Positions 36,280 through 44,993 are shown, counted from the first letter of the stretch. The stretch is 64,000 nt of DNA from Butyrivibrio sp. NC3005 (GCF_000424545.1 NZ_AUKC01000003.1:1-64000); one strand, 5' to 3'. Program-made: numbers and translations. Notes: generated by a model not told the origin, from the letters alone.

Positions 36280-36690
36280 ATGAATTTACGCCAACGCATG
36301 ATAACTTTTATGCAGGGACGCTATATTACATATGGAGCTGATTCATTAAGTAAGTTTTTATTTTCGGTAATGTTGTTTTTTATTATTCTTAACATATTTG
36401 CCAAAAGCATAATTGTCAGCATATTAGTCTGGACAATTTTTGTATATGCTTACTATCGGTTACTATCAAAAAATATTTATAATCGATATCAGGAAAATGA
36501 AGCATTTGAGAAACACAAAAATTCTTTTATATGTAAGCTGAACAGATTTTCGTGCAAAGTTTCAGAATATAAAAGATACCATATTTATAAGTGCCCTGAT
36601 TGCGGTCAGAAAATCCGTATTCCAAGAGGCAGAGGCAAAATTATTATCAGTTGCCCTAAATGCCATAATGAGTTCATAAAGAAAAGTTGA
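36280..36690 (+). CDS. Small membrane protein with C-terminal zinc ribbon
   Basis: 136 residues. One or two membrane segments at about 28-62 (FSVMLFFIILNIFAKSIIVS, then ILVWTIFVYAYYRLL), then a basic stretch and a zinc ribbon made of CPDCGQKIRIPRGRGK and CPKCHNEF. The start MNLRQRMITFMQGRYI is a pattern I associate with small Lachnospiraceae proteins of unknown function. It lies just ahead of the flavodoxin-like gene and is probably in one operon with it. Confidence 0.75.
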   Translation: MNLRQRMITFMQGRYITYGADSLSKFLFSVMLFFIILNIFAKSIIVSILVWTIFVYAYYRLLSKNIYNRYQENEAFEKHKNSFICKLNRFSCKVSEYKRYHIYKCPDCGQKIRIPRGRGKIIISCPKCHNEFIKKS

Positions 36691-36728
36691 AGTCATTTAC
36701 TATAATTTTTTTACGAGAGGAATATAAT

Positions 36729-37259
36729 ATGCTTCAATATCTCGTCACTTATGCAAGTGAAACAGGTAATACCAAAAAAATAGCGGACGAAATCTATAGA
36801 ACTCTTCCGAATTTCAGGAAAGAAATATTAAATATCCGCCAGTGGAATGGCCAATATGACTCCGAAACATATTTTATTGGTTTTTGGGTTAACCACGGGA
36901 CCTGCTCTTTGGAGATAATTGATCTTTTATCTTCACTGCATGGAAAAAATATTGCATTATTCGGAACCTGCGGTCTGGGAAATACTCCAGAGTATTATAG
37001 AAAGATTGAAAAATCTGCCCTCACCTGGCTTCCAGATGATAACCATTTCCTTGGTTCATATTTTTGTCAGGGTTGCATGCCTCAGGAAATACGTCAAAAA
37101 TATGAATTATGCAGAGGAAAATGTGATGAAACTCAGCTAAATCTTATGATTAAAGCGTACGAAGAAGCTAAATTTCATCCTAACAGACAAGATCTTTTAA
37201 GGGCAAATATCTTTGCATCAGAAGTAATAACGGTTGCAGACAAAATACAGGGAAGATGA
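36729..37259 (+). CDS. Flavodoxin-like protein (BilS-like)
   Basis: 176 residues from the ATG at 36729, preceded by GAGAGG. It has a flavodoxin FMN loop: YASETGNTKKIADEIY at the N-terminus, then FWVNHGTCSLEIIDLLSSLH and LFGTCGLGNTPEYY. Cys residues in CQGCMPQ and LCRGKC are extra. It resembles the flavodoxin-domain partner (BilS group) of bilirubin reductase operons, but no reductase gene is near, so only an electron-transfer role is proposed. The stop codon lies inside a terminator stem. Confidence 0.75.
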   Translation: MLQYLVTYASETGNTKKIADEIYRTLPNFRKEILNIRQWNGQYDSETYFIGFWVNHGTCSLEIIDLLSSLHGKNIALFGTCGLGNTPEYYRKIEKSALTWLPDDNHFLGSYFCQGCMPQEIRQKYELCRGKCDETQLNLMIKAYEEAKFHPNRQDLLRANIFASEVITVADKIQGR

Positions 37260-37285
37260 ATAAAAACATCTTCCCTGTATTTTTT
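37243..37285 (+). terminator. Terminator overlapping the flavodoxin stop codon
   Basis: AAATACAGGGAAGATG and CATCTTCCCTGTATTT form a 16-bp perfect stem with an 8-nt loop, followed by a T run. The TGA stop overlaps the stem and loop. Confidence 0.92.
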
Positions 37286-37339
37286 ATGATTCTATTTGCA
37301 ATTTCACACATTTACATTAAGAATATTTATAAGTATCCT

Positions 37340-37498
37340 TTATTTCTTGTTATAACCAGTCTTTGAACATGAACAACCACCGCTGCATCCACCACTACAT
37401 CCTATGCATGCTTTTCCAGACTTCTTCTGTTTATAAATATATCTGATATCCAAAGCCACTATAATGGCAATTATAGCAACTACAATAATATTAGCCAT
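37340..37498 (-). CDS. FeoB-associated Cys-rich membrane peptide
   Basis: 52 residues from the ATG at 37498, which follows AAAAAGGAGG. One N-terminal membrane span (NIIVVAIIAIIVALDIRYIY), then a basic turn and a Cys-rich tail CIGCSGGCSGGCSCS. This is the layout of the small peptides usually encoded after feoB in Clostridia and thought to assist iron uptake. No feoB is in the window. A Fur-like box lies about 40 bp upstream, which supports an iron-related role. Confidence 0.82.
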   Translation of the reverse strand: MANIIVVAIIAIIVALDIRYIYKQKKSGKACIGCSGGCSGGCSCSKTGYNKK

Positions 37499-37537
37499 AA
37501 AAACCTCCTTTTTAGCTATCGCTAACATTGTAAAATT

Positions 37538-37556
37538 GATAATGCTTATCATTTTC
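37538..37556. promoter_or_regulatory. Fur-like iron box
   Basis: Read on the minus strand this site is GAAAATGATAAGCATTATC, matching 17 of 19 positions of the classical Fur consensus. It lies 40 bp before the Cys-rich peptide start, a normal operator position. Confidence 0.75.
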
Positions 37557-37628
37557 ACTAACAGTATATTGCCATCATTATGCTCTGTCAAGTTCATTTC
37601 TATATAAATTAATTCTATAGTTTCAATT

Positions 37629-39710
37629 CTATTTTGGTGCTACCACTGCAATTCCATATGCCGGCAGATAATATTTTCCTTTGGTCATGCCTCCCTGAAG
37701 CATGTCTTCTACTTCCTTCTTGAAAGTTATCTCACACTTGGTTTTATCATAGTTTAATATAATAAAATATGTCCTTATACCATCACTTCTTACAGCAAGC
37801 TCGCAGCTATTTGGAAGTTCTATATATTCGCTGTAAGGATTATACACTGACAACATTTTATAAATCTCTGACATTGTATCTTCAGAAAATGTGCTTCCAT
37901 AAGAAAAAACTTTTCCTCTTCCATATGAATGCATGATAAACGCAGCTTCGCCTGCAAGATATGTACTGTCGTATACTCCTAGAACTTTGCTGTTATTGTC
38001 ATCGCACATAAGCTTATCATAGAATCCCTGCGCAGATATTCTAAACTTTTTTGCATCAGCGATTTCTCCTGACGCATCCTTACATGGTACTACATACATA
38101 GCTCCGCTATCAGGTGGTGCTATTGTAAATTCATCAACAATGCATCCTGTAAGTTTTCTGAATTTCCCCGGAAGTTCTTCCATTGTGCATTTTCCAGTTG
38201 TTTCCTTTAATCCAGCTCTTGCTCCTAGAAGTAGCTTTCCACCATTTTCAACATATTTTTCAAGAAGGCTCTCCTGTTTATTCGATACCATAACTGCGTG
38301 AGGGAATATAAGCAGCTCATATTTTTCCAATTGTTTAATGGAAGTATCGTCTTCAATATAAATATAATCTATAGGAGTATGACTATGGATAGATGCAGCA
38401 AAAATTCCATCCTGACTTATCTTTTCTACAAGACCGTGCCACTTATCTATTTGTGCATCAAATTCGTTATCCCATGTTCTTATTACCGCAACTCTTGCAA
38501 TATATTTACTTCCTGCAATATTTGATATTTTTTTCAAATCATCACACGTTTGCTTAACTTCACGAAGTCTCCTGTTATCTTTTCCTGAATAGTCTAAAAT
38601 TCCATGCCAATATATTTCATTACCCATTGTAGATGTACGCCAGCGAAAGTAATTAATAAACTCTGCACCATGAGCAACCGACTGCATTGTCCACAACCTT
38701 ATCTGTCCCGGCCTTGGAGCAGGCATCATCATTCGTGAATGCCACCCTCCAGCACCTGACTGCTGTTCCATTATTCCAAAGGGCTCTGAGACGCTTCTTA
38801 CAACAGCCAAATTTCTACTCCATACTCTATCACGCAAATTGCTGTTATTATTCTTTTCATAATATTCATCAAATGCAAAGTCAGGATATGAATCATAAGA
38901 AAAGAAATCCAAGGACTCTTTGTTCATGGCATGATTGTCTAGATTAAACATTCCATTTGTAGTAATAAAATCATTTTCTTTTATATACTTTCTTAAAATG
39001 TCGCTCTGTATCTTCACATATTTTCTGGCACTGTCAGAAATAAACCTGCGATAATCAAGACTTTGGTGTGGATTGGCAGAGCTTTGATTTGTTAGTCGCA
39101 CTCTATGAATCTCATTAAAATCTGTATACGTCTGATTCCAGAAAACAGTTCCCCATGCTTCATTTACTTTTTCTATTGTCTTATATTTTTCTTTTACCCA
39201 TTCTCTAAAAGCTGTGTCATCACTTTCAGAATAGAATTCATCTGTTTCACAGTTTATCTCATTATCAATCTGCCATCCTATTATGCAAGATCTTTTGGCA
39301 TAATGACCTGCAAGTTTTTCTACTATTATTTTGGTTTTTTCAATATAAATCTTTGAATTATAATTGTAATGACGTCTTTCGCCATGTCTGATCAAAGTCC
39401 CATCTATTCTGGCATTTAACACCTCTTCATATTTTTCCGTAAGCCACGCTGGTGGTGTAGCTGTTGGAGTTCCAAAGATAACCTTCATCTGAACTTTTTC
39501 ACACAAATCAAGAAACTCATCCCAAAAATCATATGTAAATTCCCCTTCTCTTGGTTCAGTAAGACTCCATGAAAACTCTGCTATTCTTATAACTTCAATC
39601 CCTACTTCTTTCATTCTTTTCAGGTCCTGCTCCCATAGGCTCTTATCCCAGTGTTCCGGGTAATAGCAGGTTCCAACTGTATACTTTGTTCCATCTAATA
39701 ATTCAGCCAT
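37629..39710 (-). CDS. GH42 beta-galactosidase
   Basis: 693 residues. TIM barrel from the N-terminus: TCYYPEHWDKSLWEQDLKRM, then IAEFSWSLTEPREGEFTYDF, PTATPPAWLTEKYEEV, and RHYNYNS. The acid/base Glu lies in WQIDNEINCE and the nucleophile Glu in GIMEQQSGAG. It then has the trimerisation and C-terminal beta domains normal for GH42. No signal peptide, so it is a cytoplasmic enzyme releasing galactose from short oligosaccharides. It is a single gene with no transporter next to it. Confidence 0.93.
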   Translation of the reverse strand: MAELLDGTKYTVGTCYYPEHWDKSLWEQDLKRMKEVGIEVIRIAEFSWSLTEPREGEFTYDFWDEFLDLCEKVQMKVIFGTPTATPPAWLTEKYEEVLNARIDGTLIRHGERRHYNYNSKIYIEKTKIIVEKLAGHYAKRSCIIGWQIDNEINCETDEFYSESDDTAFREWVKEKYKTIEKVNEAWGTVFWNQTYTDFNEIHRVRLTNQSSANPHQSLDYRRFISDSARKYVKIQSDILRKYIKENDFITTNGMFNLDNHAMNKESLDFFSYDSYPDFAFDEYYEKNNNSNLRDRVWSRNLAVVRSVSEPFGIMEQQSGAGGWHSRMMMPAPRPGQIRLWTMQSVAHGAEFINYFRWRTSTMGNEIYWHGILDYSGKDNRRLREVKQTCDDLKKISNIAGSKYIARVAVIRTWDNEFDAQIDKWHGLVEKISQDGIFAASIHSHTPIDYIYIEDDTSIKQLEKYELLIFPHAVMVSNKQESLLEKYVENGGKLLLGARAGLKETTGKCTMEELPGKFRKLTGCIVDEFTIAPPDSGAMYVVPCKDASGEIADAKKFRISAQGFYDKLMCDDNNSKVLGVYDSTYLAGEAAFIMHSYGRGKVFSYGSTFSEDTMSEIYKMLSVYNPYSEYIELPNSCELAVRSDGIRTYFIILNYDKTKCEITFKKEVEDMLQGGMTKGKYYLPAYGIAVVAPK

Positions 39711-39797
39711 ATAATTCCCCTCTACTTGGTTAGTTTTTGCCCAATATACAAAAAGCTGCGTTTATAACCACTAGAGCTATAAACGCAGCTAAAAATA

Positions 39798-41678
39798 TTA
39801 ATCGAGGCTCTGAATCAGTTCCAGTGCATGAGTATTATTAAGTGTATCACACATTTCAAGGAACTTATCAAGCGGTACATTCTGAATCTGTTTGTTAGAA
39901 CCACGAACGTTGATAGAAACTGTTGTCTCTTCTGCTTCACGGTCTCCCAGAACCAAAATGTATGGATCCTTATAATTCTTATATTTCTTAATCTTCTCTT
40001 TCATGTTGTTGTCAGAGTAATCTGCCTCAACACGAATTTCTCTTGCAAGAAGTGCCTCTTCAACCTTCTTTGCATATTCATTGTGCTCAGTTCTAATCGG
40101 AACAAGAGCTACCTGATATGGGCTAAGCCAGAATGGGAAGATACCCTTGAAGTTCTCAATGATAATTCCAATAAATCTCTCAAGAGAACCATAAATTGCA
40201 CGATGAATAACAACCGGCATTTCCATCTCACCATCAGAGTTCTGATATGTCAATCCAAAGTTGTGAGGAAGCTGGAAGTCAAGCTGAATTGTTCCGCACT
40301 GCCATTCTCTTCCAAGTGCATCCTTAATCTGAAGGTCAATCTTAGGACCATAGAAAGCACCGTCTCCTTCGTTGATTTCATATCCATCTACGCCATACTT
40401 CTCGTCAAGAATCTCTTTAAGAGAAGCTTCAGCTTCGTTCCAAACTTCGATGTCACCCATATAATCATCAGGTCTTGTTGAAAGCTCTGCTCTGTAAGTT
40501 ACACCAAAAGTTGTATAAATTTCATCAGCAATTGCAATGATATCTGCAATTTCATCCTTAATCTGTGAACGCATTACAAATGTATGATCATCGTCCTGAC
40601 GGAATTCCTGAACACGGAAAAGTCCATTCATCTGACCAGACTTTTCTTTTCTATGAAGAACATCATATTCACTATATCTGATAGGAAGTTCCTTATAAGA
40701 GTGGTTTGTTCTCTTATATGTCATCATAGCGTTAGGACAGTTCATCGGCTTTGCTGCCATTGTATCAAGCTCTTCACGGTTATAGATAACAGAACCAGCC
40801 TGAATCTTAACATTCTTAGAAGATGAATTGTCATTAAGAGTCTCTGCCACGTCATTTATATTAACATCAGCCTTTGCATATCCGCCGATTCCAGGTACGA
40901 TGAACATATTGTTAAGATAATGAGCCCAGTGTCCGGAAATAAGCCAAAGCTTTTTATTATTAACAAGGGGTGCAGCAATTTCTGTATATCCATGAAGAGA
41001 CTGAATCTCTCTTGAATATTTAAGAAGTGCCTGATACATCTTCCATCCTCTTGGAAGCCAGTATGGCATACCAGGAGCTGTCTCATCAAACATGAACAAG
41101 TCAAGAGCAGCACCAAGCTTCTTGTGATCACGCTCAAGAGCTTCCTTAATCATGTTAATGTGAGCCTTGAGCTCGTTCTTGTTAGGGAATACATACAGAT
41201 AGATTCTCTGAAGCTGATCTCTATGCTCATCACCTCTCCAGTAAGCGCTGGATACAGAATGTACCTGATATGCAACATTCATCAGTTCCTGAGAATTCTC
41301 TACGTGAGGTCCTCTGCAAAGATCTACGTAGTCATCACCTGTATAATAAACTGTAATAACTTCATCTTCTGGAAGATCTACGATAAGCTCTGTTTTGAAC
41401 TTCTGATCCTTGAACATCTCAAGAGCCTCTGCCTTAGAAACTTCCTTGCGTGTCCAAGTCTCTCTTCTCTTGATGATCTCACGCATCTTTTCTTCAATTG
41501 TCTTAAAATCATCCTGACCTAAAGATCCATTGATAAGAAAATCATAATAACATCCATCATCAATCTGTGGTCCAATAGCATACTGAACATTTTCTTTACC
41601 ATACAGTTCTATAACTGCCTTTGCAAGGATATGAGCCATAGAATGACGGTATACCTGCAAAAATTCTTCCTTTTCCAT
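39798..41678 (-). CDS. thrS: Threonyl-tRNA synthetase without TGS domain
   Basis: 626 residues. It begins directly in the editing domain (RHSMAHILAKAVIELYGKEN, then RGPHV), skipping the TGS domain of about 60 residues found in most bacterial ThrRS. The class II core shows motif 2 VQEFRQDDDHTF and motif 3 HRAIYGSLERFIGIIIE, ending in an anticodon-binding domain. The zinc-Cys region reads KPMNCPNAMMTYKR where the common form has MNCPGH. About 35-40 extra residues with GGYAKADVNINDVAETLNDN precede it. The start follows AAGGAG and a T-box leader. Confidence 0.93.
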   Translation of the reverse strand: MEKEEFLQVYRHSMAHILAKAVIELYGKENVQYAIGPQIDDGCYYDFLINGSLGQDDFKTIEEKMREIIKRRETWTRKEVSKAEALEMFKDQKFKTELIVDLPEDEVITVYYTGDDYVDLCRGPHVENSQELMNVAYQVHSVSSAYWRGDEHRDQLQRIYLYVFPNKNELKAHINMIKEALERDHKKLGAALDLFMFDETAPGMPYWLPRGWKMYQALLKYSREIQSLHGYTEIAAPLVNNKKLWLISGHWAHYLNNMFIVPGIGGYAKADVNINDVAETLNDNSSSKNVKIQAGSVIYNREELDTMAAKPMNCPNAMMTYKRTNHSYKELPIRYSEYDVLHRKEKSGQMNGLFRVQEFRQDDDHTFVMRSQIKDEIADIIAIADEIYTTFGVTYRAELSTRPDDYMGDIEVWNEAEASLKEILDEKYGVDGYEINEGDGAFYGPKIDLQIKDALGREWQCGTIQLDFQLPHNFGLTYQNSDGEMEMPVVIHRAIYGSLERFIGIIIENFKGIFPFWLSPYQVALVPIRTEHNEYAKKVEEALLAREIRVEADYSDNNMKEKIKKYKNYKDPYILVLGDREAEETTVSINVRGSNKQIQNVPLDKFLEMCDTLNNTHALELIQSLD

Positions 41679-41690
41679 TTCTTTCTCCTT

Positions 41691-41935
41691 AAAAAAACAC
41701 CCTTTGCACTATCCAAAAGATAATGCAAAGGGCATATTATCACGCGGTTCCACCTTTGTTCATCTGCACTGCAGATCTCAAAATGACTATAACGTAGTCA
41801 ACGGACCGGATTGGGGTCTCTCCGAGTTAGTTTTCGAAAAGTCATATCTTAAGCGCTCTCAGCACTGAATAATCAGGCGCTATTCTCTGAAAACATCTGA
41901 CTTCCTACTCTTCTCATCAACGATTTAAAAATATA
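41691..41935 (-). ncRNA. T-box leader of thrS
   Basis: The invariant T-box TGGAACCGCGTGA lies at 41740-41752 on the minus strand. After it comes a terminator stem CCCTTTGCA/TGCAAAGGG (41700-41708 with 41724-41732) and seven T. Upstream is a long stem I region with paired arms such as AGCGC/GCGCT. A candidate ACT threonine specifier lies in GAAAACTAACTC. Uncharged tRNA-Thr would favour the antiterminator and switch thrS on. The only tRNA in this window is a tRNA-Thr. Confidence 0.93.
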
Positions 41936-41947
41936 AATTACGCTTTT

Positions 41948-41975
41948 ATTATATTTGCGTATTATCATTTGTCAA
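41948..41975 (-). promoter_or_regulatory. Vegetative promoter of thrS
   Basis: TTGACA (41970-41975) and TATAAT (41948-41953), read on the minus strand, with a 16-bp spacer. Both are perfect consensus hexamers, just before the T-box leader. Confidence 0.88.
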
Positions 41976-41982
41976 GCATATA

Positions 41983-42495
41983 TTATTCTGCAGAATTTCT
42001 TCCGTGACATTTTTTGTACTTCTTACCACTTCCGCACGGGCATGGATCATTAGGATAAATCTTTACAGGAGCATGAACTGTGTGAGAATTCTTCTCTTCC
42101 TTATAAAGCTCTTTTCTCTTTTCTTCATCGAAAATATCATTCCACTGCTCAAGCTTGTAGAGCCAATCAGCACCAGCTGCTACCATGTTCTTGTACAAAA
42201 GCTCTTTATCAAATACAAGATTAACCTCTGTATCTTCTTCAAGATTCTAAATATCGTTGCGAAGCTTAAGGCTTTCATCGATACCATCAAGGAATCCTGT
42301 CATTGTCATAATATCAACGTTATATTTCTCAGCAAGTTCTTTTACTGTTCCACGAACCTCTTCATCCGGATTAGTAAGAAGCTGTGCATAAATTTCCTTC
42401 TCTTTTGTAAAATAAGTATTCCAGAGTTTCTGAAGCATTCCCTTATCAGCTGTTTCAGAGTATGCCATGTCTCTCCACTGTTGTAATAATGCCAT
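41983..42495 (-). pseudogene. SEC-C protein gene interrupted by one amber codon
   Basis: One continuous frame of 171 codons except for a TAG at 42247-42249. Before it: LLQQWRDMAYSETADKGMLQ through FLDGIDESLKLRNDI. After it, in the same frame: [20 protein letters not shown], then [12 protein letters not shown] and the SEC-C motif [17 protein letters not shown]. As I recall the Lachnospiraceae family, there is a Glu at the place of the TAG, so GAG to TAG is the likely change. The start at 42495 has GAAGG about 12 nt upstream. It is either a fresh nonsense mutation, readthrough, or a sequencing error. Confidence 0.75.
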
Positions 42496-42644
42496 AGTAT
42501 GGTAAAACCTTCTCTTTCCCAAAAATTGCGTCTGCACATCTAAATCATAAAGCCAATACCAGCTTTTCAAAAAATTCTAAAAATCAAACTCAGACGTAAG
42601 ATTATTTTAACGTATTTGTGTAAAATTGTAAATGGGTGAGTAGC

Positions 42645-42673
42645 TTGTCAGCGCAAAAACGCTGTGTTACAAT
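42645..42673 (+). promoter_or_regulatory. Promoter of the M23-like/bactofilin operon
   Basis: TTGTCA (42645-42650), a 17-bp spacer, and TACAAT (42668-42673). It is about 30 bp before the GGAGG and start codon of the M23-like gene. Confidence 0.82.
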
Positions 42674-42703
42674 ACGGAGTATAGGGTGTGGAGGTAAATA
42701 GTT

Positions 42704-43504
42704 ATGGGTAAGAATAACAGTTTTATGCCACGTAAACACCGGCATAAGAGACATTATACGTTTATGATTATAGCTGGTGATTCTGATGGATCTAATAAAC
42801 GTATCCATTTAGGCCATGTCGCAACTCAGATTGTGGCATTTACTCTTTTTATTATCCTTGTAACAATTGTATGCTATATTGCTTTTATAACGGTGCGGTT
42901 TCGCAGAATGTCTTCTGAAACTGCTGACGCAAATGCAAGTTATAGCAATCTTGTCTTACGACAGGAAAAGCAGATACAAGAGCTTTCTTCTGCCAACTCT
43001 TCACTTGCCACTAAGAATGAGGAACTACAGGCAAGCGTAGACCAGATAAGCAAAGCTTTGAATATCATGGTATCTAACGAAGAGGCTAGCAAGGCTTTAG
43101 CTGATGAAGCAGCTCTTCCAAAAGGTTTCCCTCTTTCAGGCCAGGCATCCTATGAAATAAAAAAAGATGATCCTTCCTCGTCTACCAAAGACAATGCCAA
43201 AAGTGGCAACCCTATCATGATTTTAAAAGCGGCTAATGGCTCTGAAGTCAGAGCTACAGGCACCGGCACAGTATCATCTGTCACAAATGATGCCAAATAC
43301 GGAAAATGCATCATGATTGACCACGGAAATGGTTATGTAAGCGTTTATCGTTACTCGGGCCGCGTTCTTGTAAGTGAAGGCGATCATGTTAATAGAAGTT
43401 CAGCTCTTTTCCTTGTACAGGGAGCTGACACAGTTCTTGGTTATCAAATTATTAAAAGCAACAATTATGTAAACCCCGAAAAAATAATAGAAATCAGTGG
43501 TTAG
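42704..43504 (+). CDS. Membrane-anchored M23-like protein without catalytic histidines
   Basis: 266 residues. One span at about 38-62 (QIVAFTLFIILVTIVCYIAF), a coiled coil at about 85-135, then an M23/LysM-like beta barrel at about 165-266. In active M23 peptidases the barrel carries a Y-A-H and an H-L-H motif. Here the matching places read IMIDHGNGYVSVYRYSGRVL and TVLGYQIIKSNNYVNPEKII, so the zinc ligands are gone. It probably binds wall or regulates another hydrolase. It is directly followed by a bactofilin gene, a pairing seen in several bacteria. Confidence 0.82.
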   Translation: MGKNNSFMPRKHRHKRHYTFMIIAGDSDGSNKRIHLGHVATQIVAFTLFIILVTIVCYIAFITVRFRRMSSETADANASYSNLVLRQEKQIQELSSANSSLATKNEELQASVDQISKALNIMVSNEEASKALADEAALPKGFPLSGQASYEIKKDDPSSSTKDNAKSGNPIMILKAANGSEVRATGTGTVSSVTNDAKYGKCIMIDHGNGYVSVYRYSGRVLVSEGDHVNRSSALFLVQGADTVLGYQIIKSNNYVNPEKIIEISG

Positions 43505-43534
43505 TGGTTAATTTTTTTAATGAAGGAGAGTTAA

Positions 43535-44020
43535 ATGTTTAATTCAAAGTCTAAAAATCAAGCTCCAATTGCCACATATGATACAGAGGCAGAGAAAGTT
43601 GTTACATTAATTGGTCCTGGTGCTTTATGTGATGGTCCTTTCAGTGCCAGAGATACAACAAGAGTCGATGGAACGATTAACGGGCCTGTTCACATCGATG
43701 GAAGTCTTATCGTAGGTCAATCTGGTAAGATAACTGGTACTATTGTTGCGCAGAATGTTTTTCTGGCAGGTGAAATAAACGGAACTGTTAACTGTCAGGC
43801 AGGAAAGCTCGAAATAAGTGACACTGGAAAGCTCATCGGAGATGTTAATACAAGAAGTCTTGTTATCGATGAAAACGCAATATTCCAAGGAAACTGCTCT
43901 ATGAACGTTGAAGCCACTTCTGCTGAAAAGGCAAAAAAGAGGGCTGAAAAGGCAGTTTCCACAAATGACAATAATAATGAATCCACTGAAGATACCAATT
44001 CTTCTTTTGAAAATGATTAA
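43535..44020 (+). CDS. Bactofilin (polymer-forming cytoskeletal protein)
   Basis: 161 residues. A right-handed beta helix of repeated GxIxGxVxxxGxLxIGxxGxI turns: TTRVDGTINGPVHIDGSLIV, then GQSGKITGTIVAQNVFLAGE, and GTVNCQAGKLEISDTGKLIG. A charged disordered tail rich in Asn, Asp and Glu follows. Bactofilins form filaments at the membrane and position wall enzymes. The ATG follows AAGGAGAG and lies 31 bp after the M23-like gene, so they share an operon. A terminator follows immediately. Confidence 0.93.
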   Translation: MFNSKSKNQAPIATYDTEAEKVVTLIGPGALCDGPFSARDTTRVDGTINGPVHIDGSLIVGQSGKITGTIVAQNVFLAGEINGTVNCQAGKLEISDTGKLIGDVNTRSLVIDENAIFQGNCSMNVEATSAEKAKKRAEKAVSTNDNNNESTEDTNSSFEND

Positions 44021-44068
44021 AAAAATCCCTAAAGATTCCACTGAGCTTGAAATCTTTAGGGATTTTTT
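44021..44068 (+). terminator. Terminator after bactofilin
   Basis: AAATCCCTAAAGATT pairs with AATCTTTAGGGATTT, loop about 14 nt, followed by T's. The A-run on the other side could serve the convergent yerC. Confidence 0.9.
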
Positions 44069-44110
44069 AACGTTATTTATCTGCCTTGCCTGCAAATAAA
44101 TAATTTACAA

Positions 44111-44398
44111 TCAATCCTGCATTCGCTCGAATACCATTTCATAGCCATCGTCTCCATAATTAAGAGAGCGATTAACTCTGCTGATAGTTGCTGTTGAAGC
44201 ACCTGTCTTCTCAGCAATTTCAAGATATGTTTTCTTGTCACGAAGCATTGATGCCACTTCAAACCTTTGAGAAAGTGAAAGCAATTCGTTTACTGTACAC
44301 AAATCCTCGAAGAAATTGTAGCACTCTTCCTTATTCTGAAGGCAAAGTACAGCATCAAACAGATGATCGACGGCATCCGTCCTTATTTTTTTGTTCAT
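44111..44398 (-). CDS. yerC: YerC/TrpR-family DNA-binding protein
   Basis: 95 residues from the ATG at 44398, preceded by GGAGG. TrpR-like all-helical HTH: LCTVNELLSLSQRFEVASML, then KTYLEIAEKTGASTATISRV and NRSLNYGDDGYEMVFER. Members are conserved in Firmicutes. The DNA target has not been settled. It is a single gene convergent with the bactofilin operon. Confidence 0.9.
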   Translation of the reverse strand: MNKKIRTDAVDHLFDAVLCLQNKEECYNFFEDLCTVNELLSLSQRFEVASMLRDKKTYLEIAEKTGASTATISRVNRSLNYGDDGYEMVFERMQD

Positions 44399-44553
44399 AA
44401 ATGTGACCTCCATTTTGAGCGCGATAAAATCATATTACCACATACTTTTGTGATATTTTAGCATACTAAAGTTATAAAGTAAAGATGAACAATTTATCGT
44501 CCATAAATATTCGCGCCTTGTAAATTTTTTCCAAAAAAAATATAAAATTTCAC

Positions 44554-44582
44554 TTTACTTTTGGACATGTTTGTGATAATCT
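44554..44582 (+). promoter_or_regulatory. Possible promoter of the cold-shock gene
   Basis: TTTACT, 17-bp spacer, TAATCT. It leaves a leader of about 90 nt before the start codon, a length that would suit the structured leaders of cold-shock genes. Confidence 0.4.
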
Positions 44583-44679
44583 AAATATGTTGTTTGAGAC
44601 AACTGGTACAGATGATATTCCAGTTCAATTCAAACAATGGAGTGATTACTTTTTTTATCATCTATGTGGAGGTACTACA

Positions 44680-44880
44680 ATGAACAAAGGTACAGTTAAG
44701 TGGTTCAACAATCAGAAGGGTTATGGTTTCATCTCTGATGAAGCTGGAAATGATGTATTCGTACATTATTCAGGACTCAACATGGAAGGTTTCAAGTCTC
44801 TCGATGAGGGCGCTTCCGTAGAGTACGATGTAATCCAGGGCGCAAAGGGACCGCAGGCAGTAAACGTAAACAAGCTTTGA
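44680..44880 (+). CDS. Cold-shock protein
   Basis: 66 residues from the ATG at 44680, which follows GGAGG; in-frame codons before it lack homology. Single cold-shock domain with RNP1 KGYGFIS and RNP2 DVFVHYS. It binds single-stranded RNA and melts secondary structure. The normal size and sequence leave little doubt. A strong hairpin terminator lies 82 bp downstream. Confidence 0.95.
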   Translation: MNKGTVKWFNNQKGYGFISDEAGNDVFVHYSGLNMEGFKSLDEGASVEYDVIQGAKGPQAVNVNKL

Positions 44881-44961
44881 TTTTTAATCAAGGTTCTGCT
44901 TTTCCTTAGGGTTCGCGCCTTAATCATAAAGCTGAAGATTTATATTTTACTGAAACAAGTG

Positions 44962-44993
44962 ACCGGTATAGCTTAGCTATACCGGTTTTGTTT
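44962..44993 (+). terminator. Terminator after the cold-shock gene
   Basis: ACCGGTATAGC (44962-44972) and GCTATACCGGT (44976-44986), 11-bp perfect stem with a 3-nt loop, followed by TTTGTTT. Confidence 0.9.

Noticed and set aside
39828..40481. 217-codon plus-strand frame opposite thrS
   Set aside because: Mirror of the thrS frame; no protein-like motif, no plausible start signal.
42247..42249. TAG decoded as pyrrolysine or another amino acid
   Set aside because: TAG is used as an ordinary stop elsewhere in the window (for example the response regulator at 63761-63763), and no PylS or pylT is visible.
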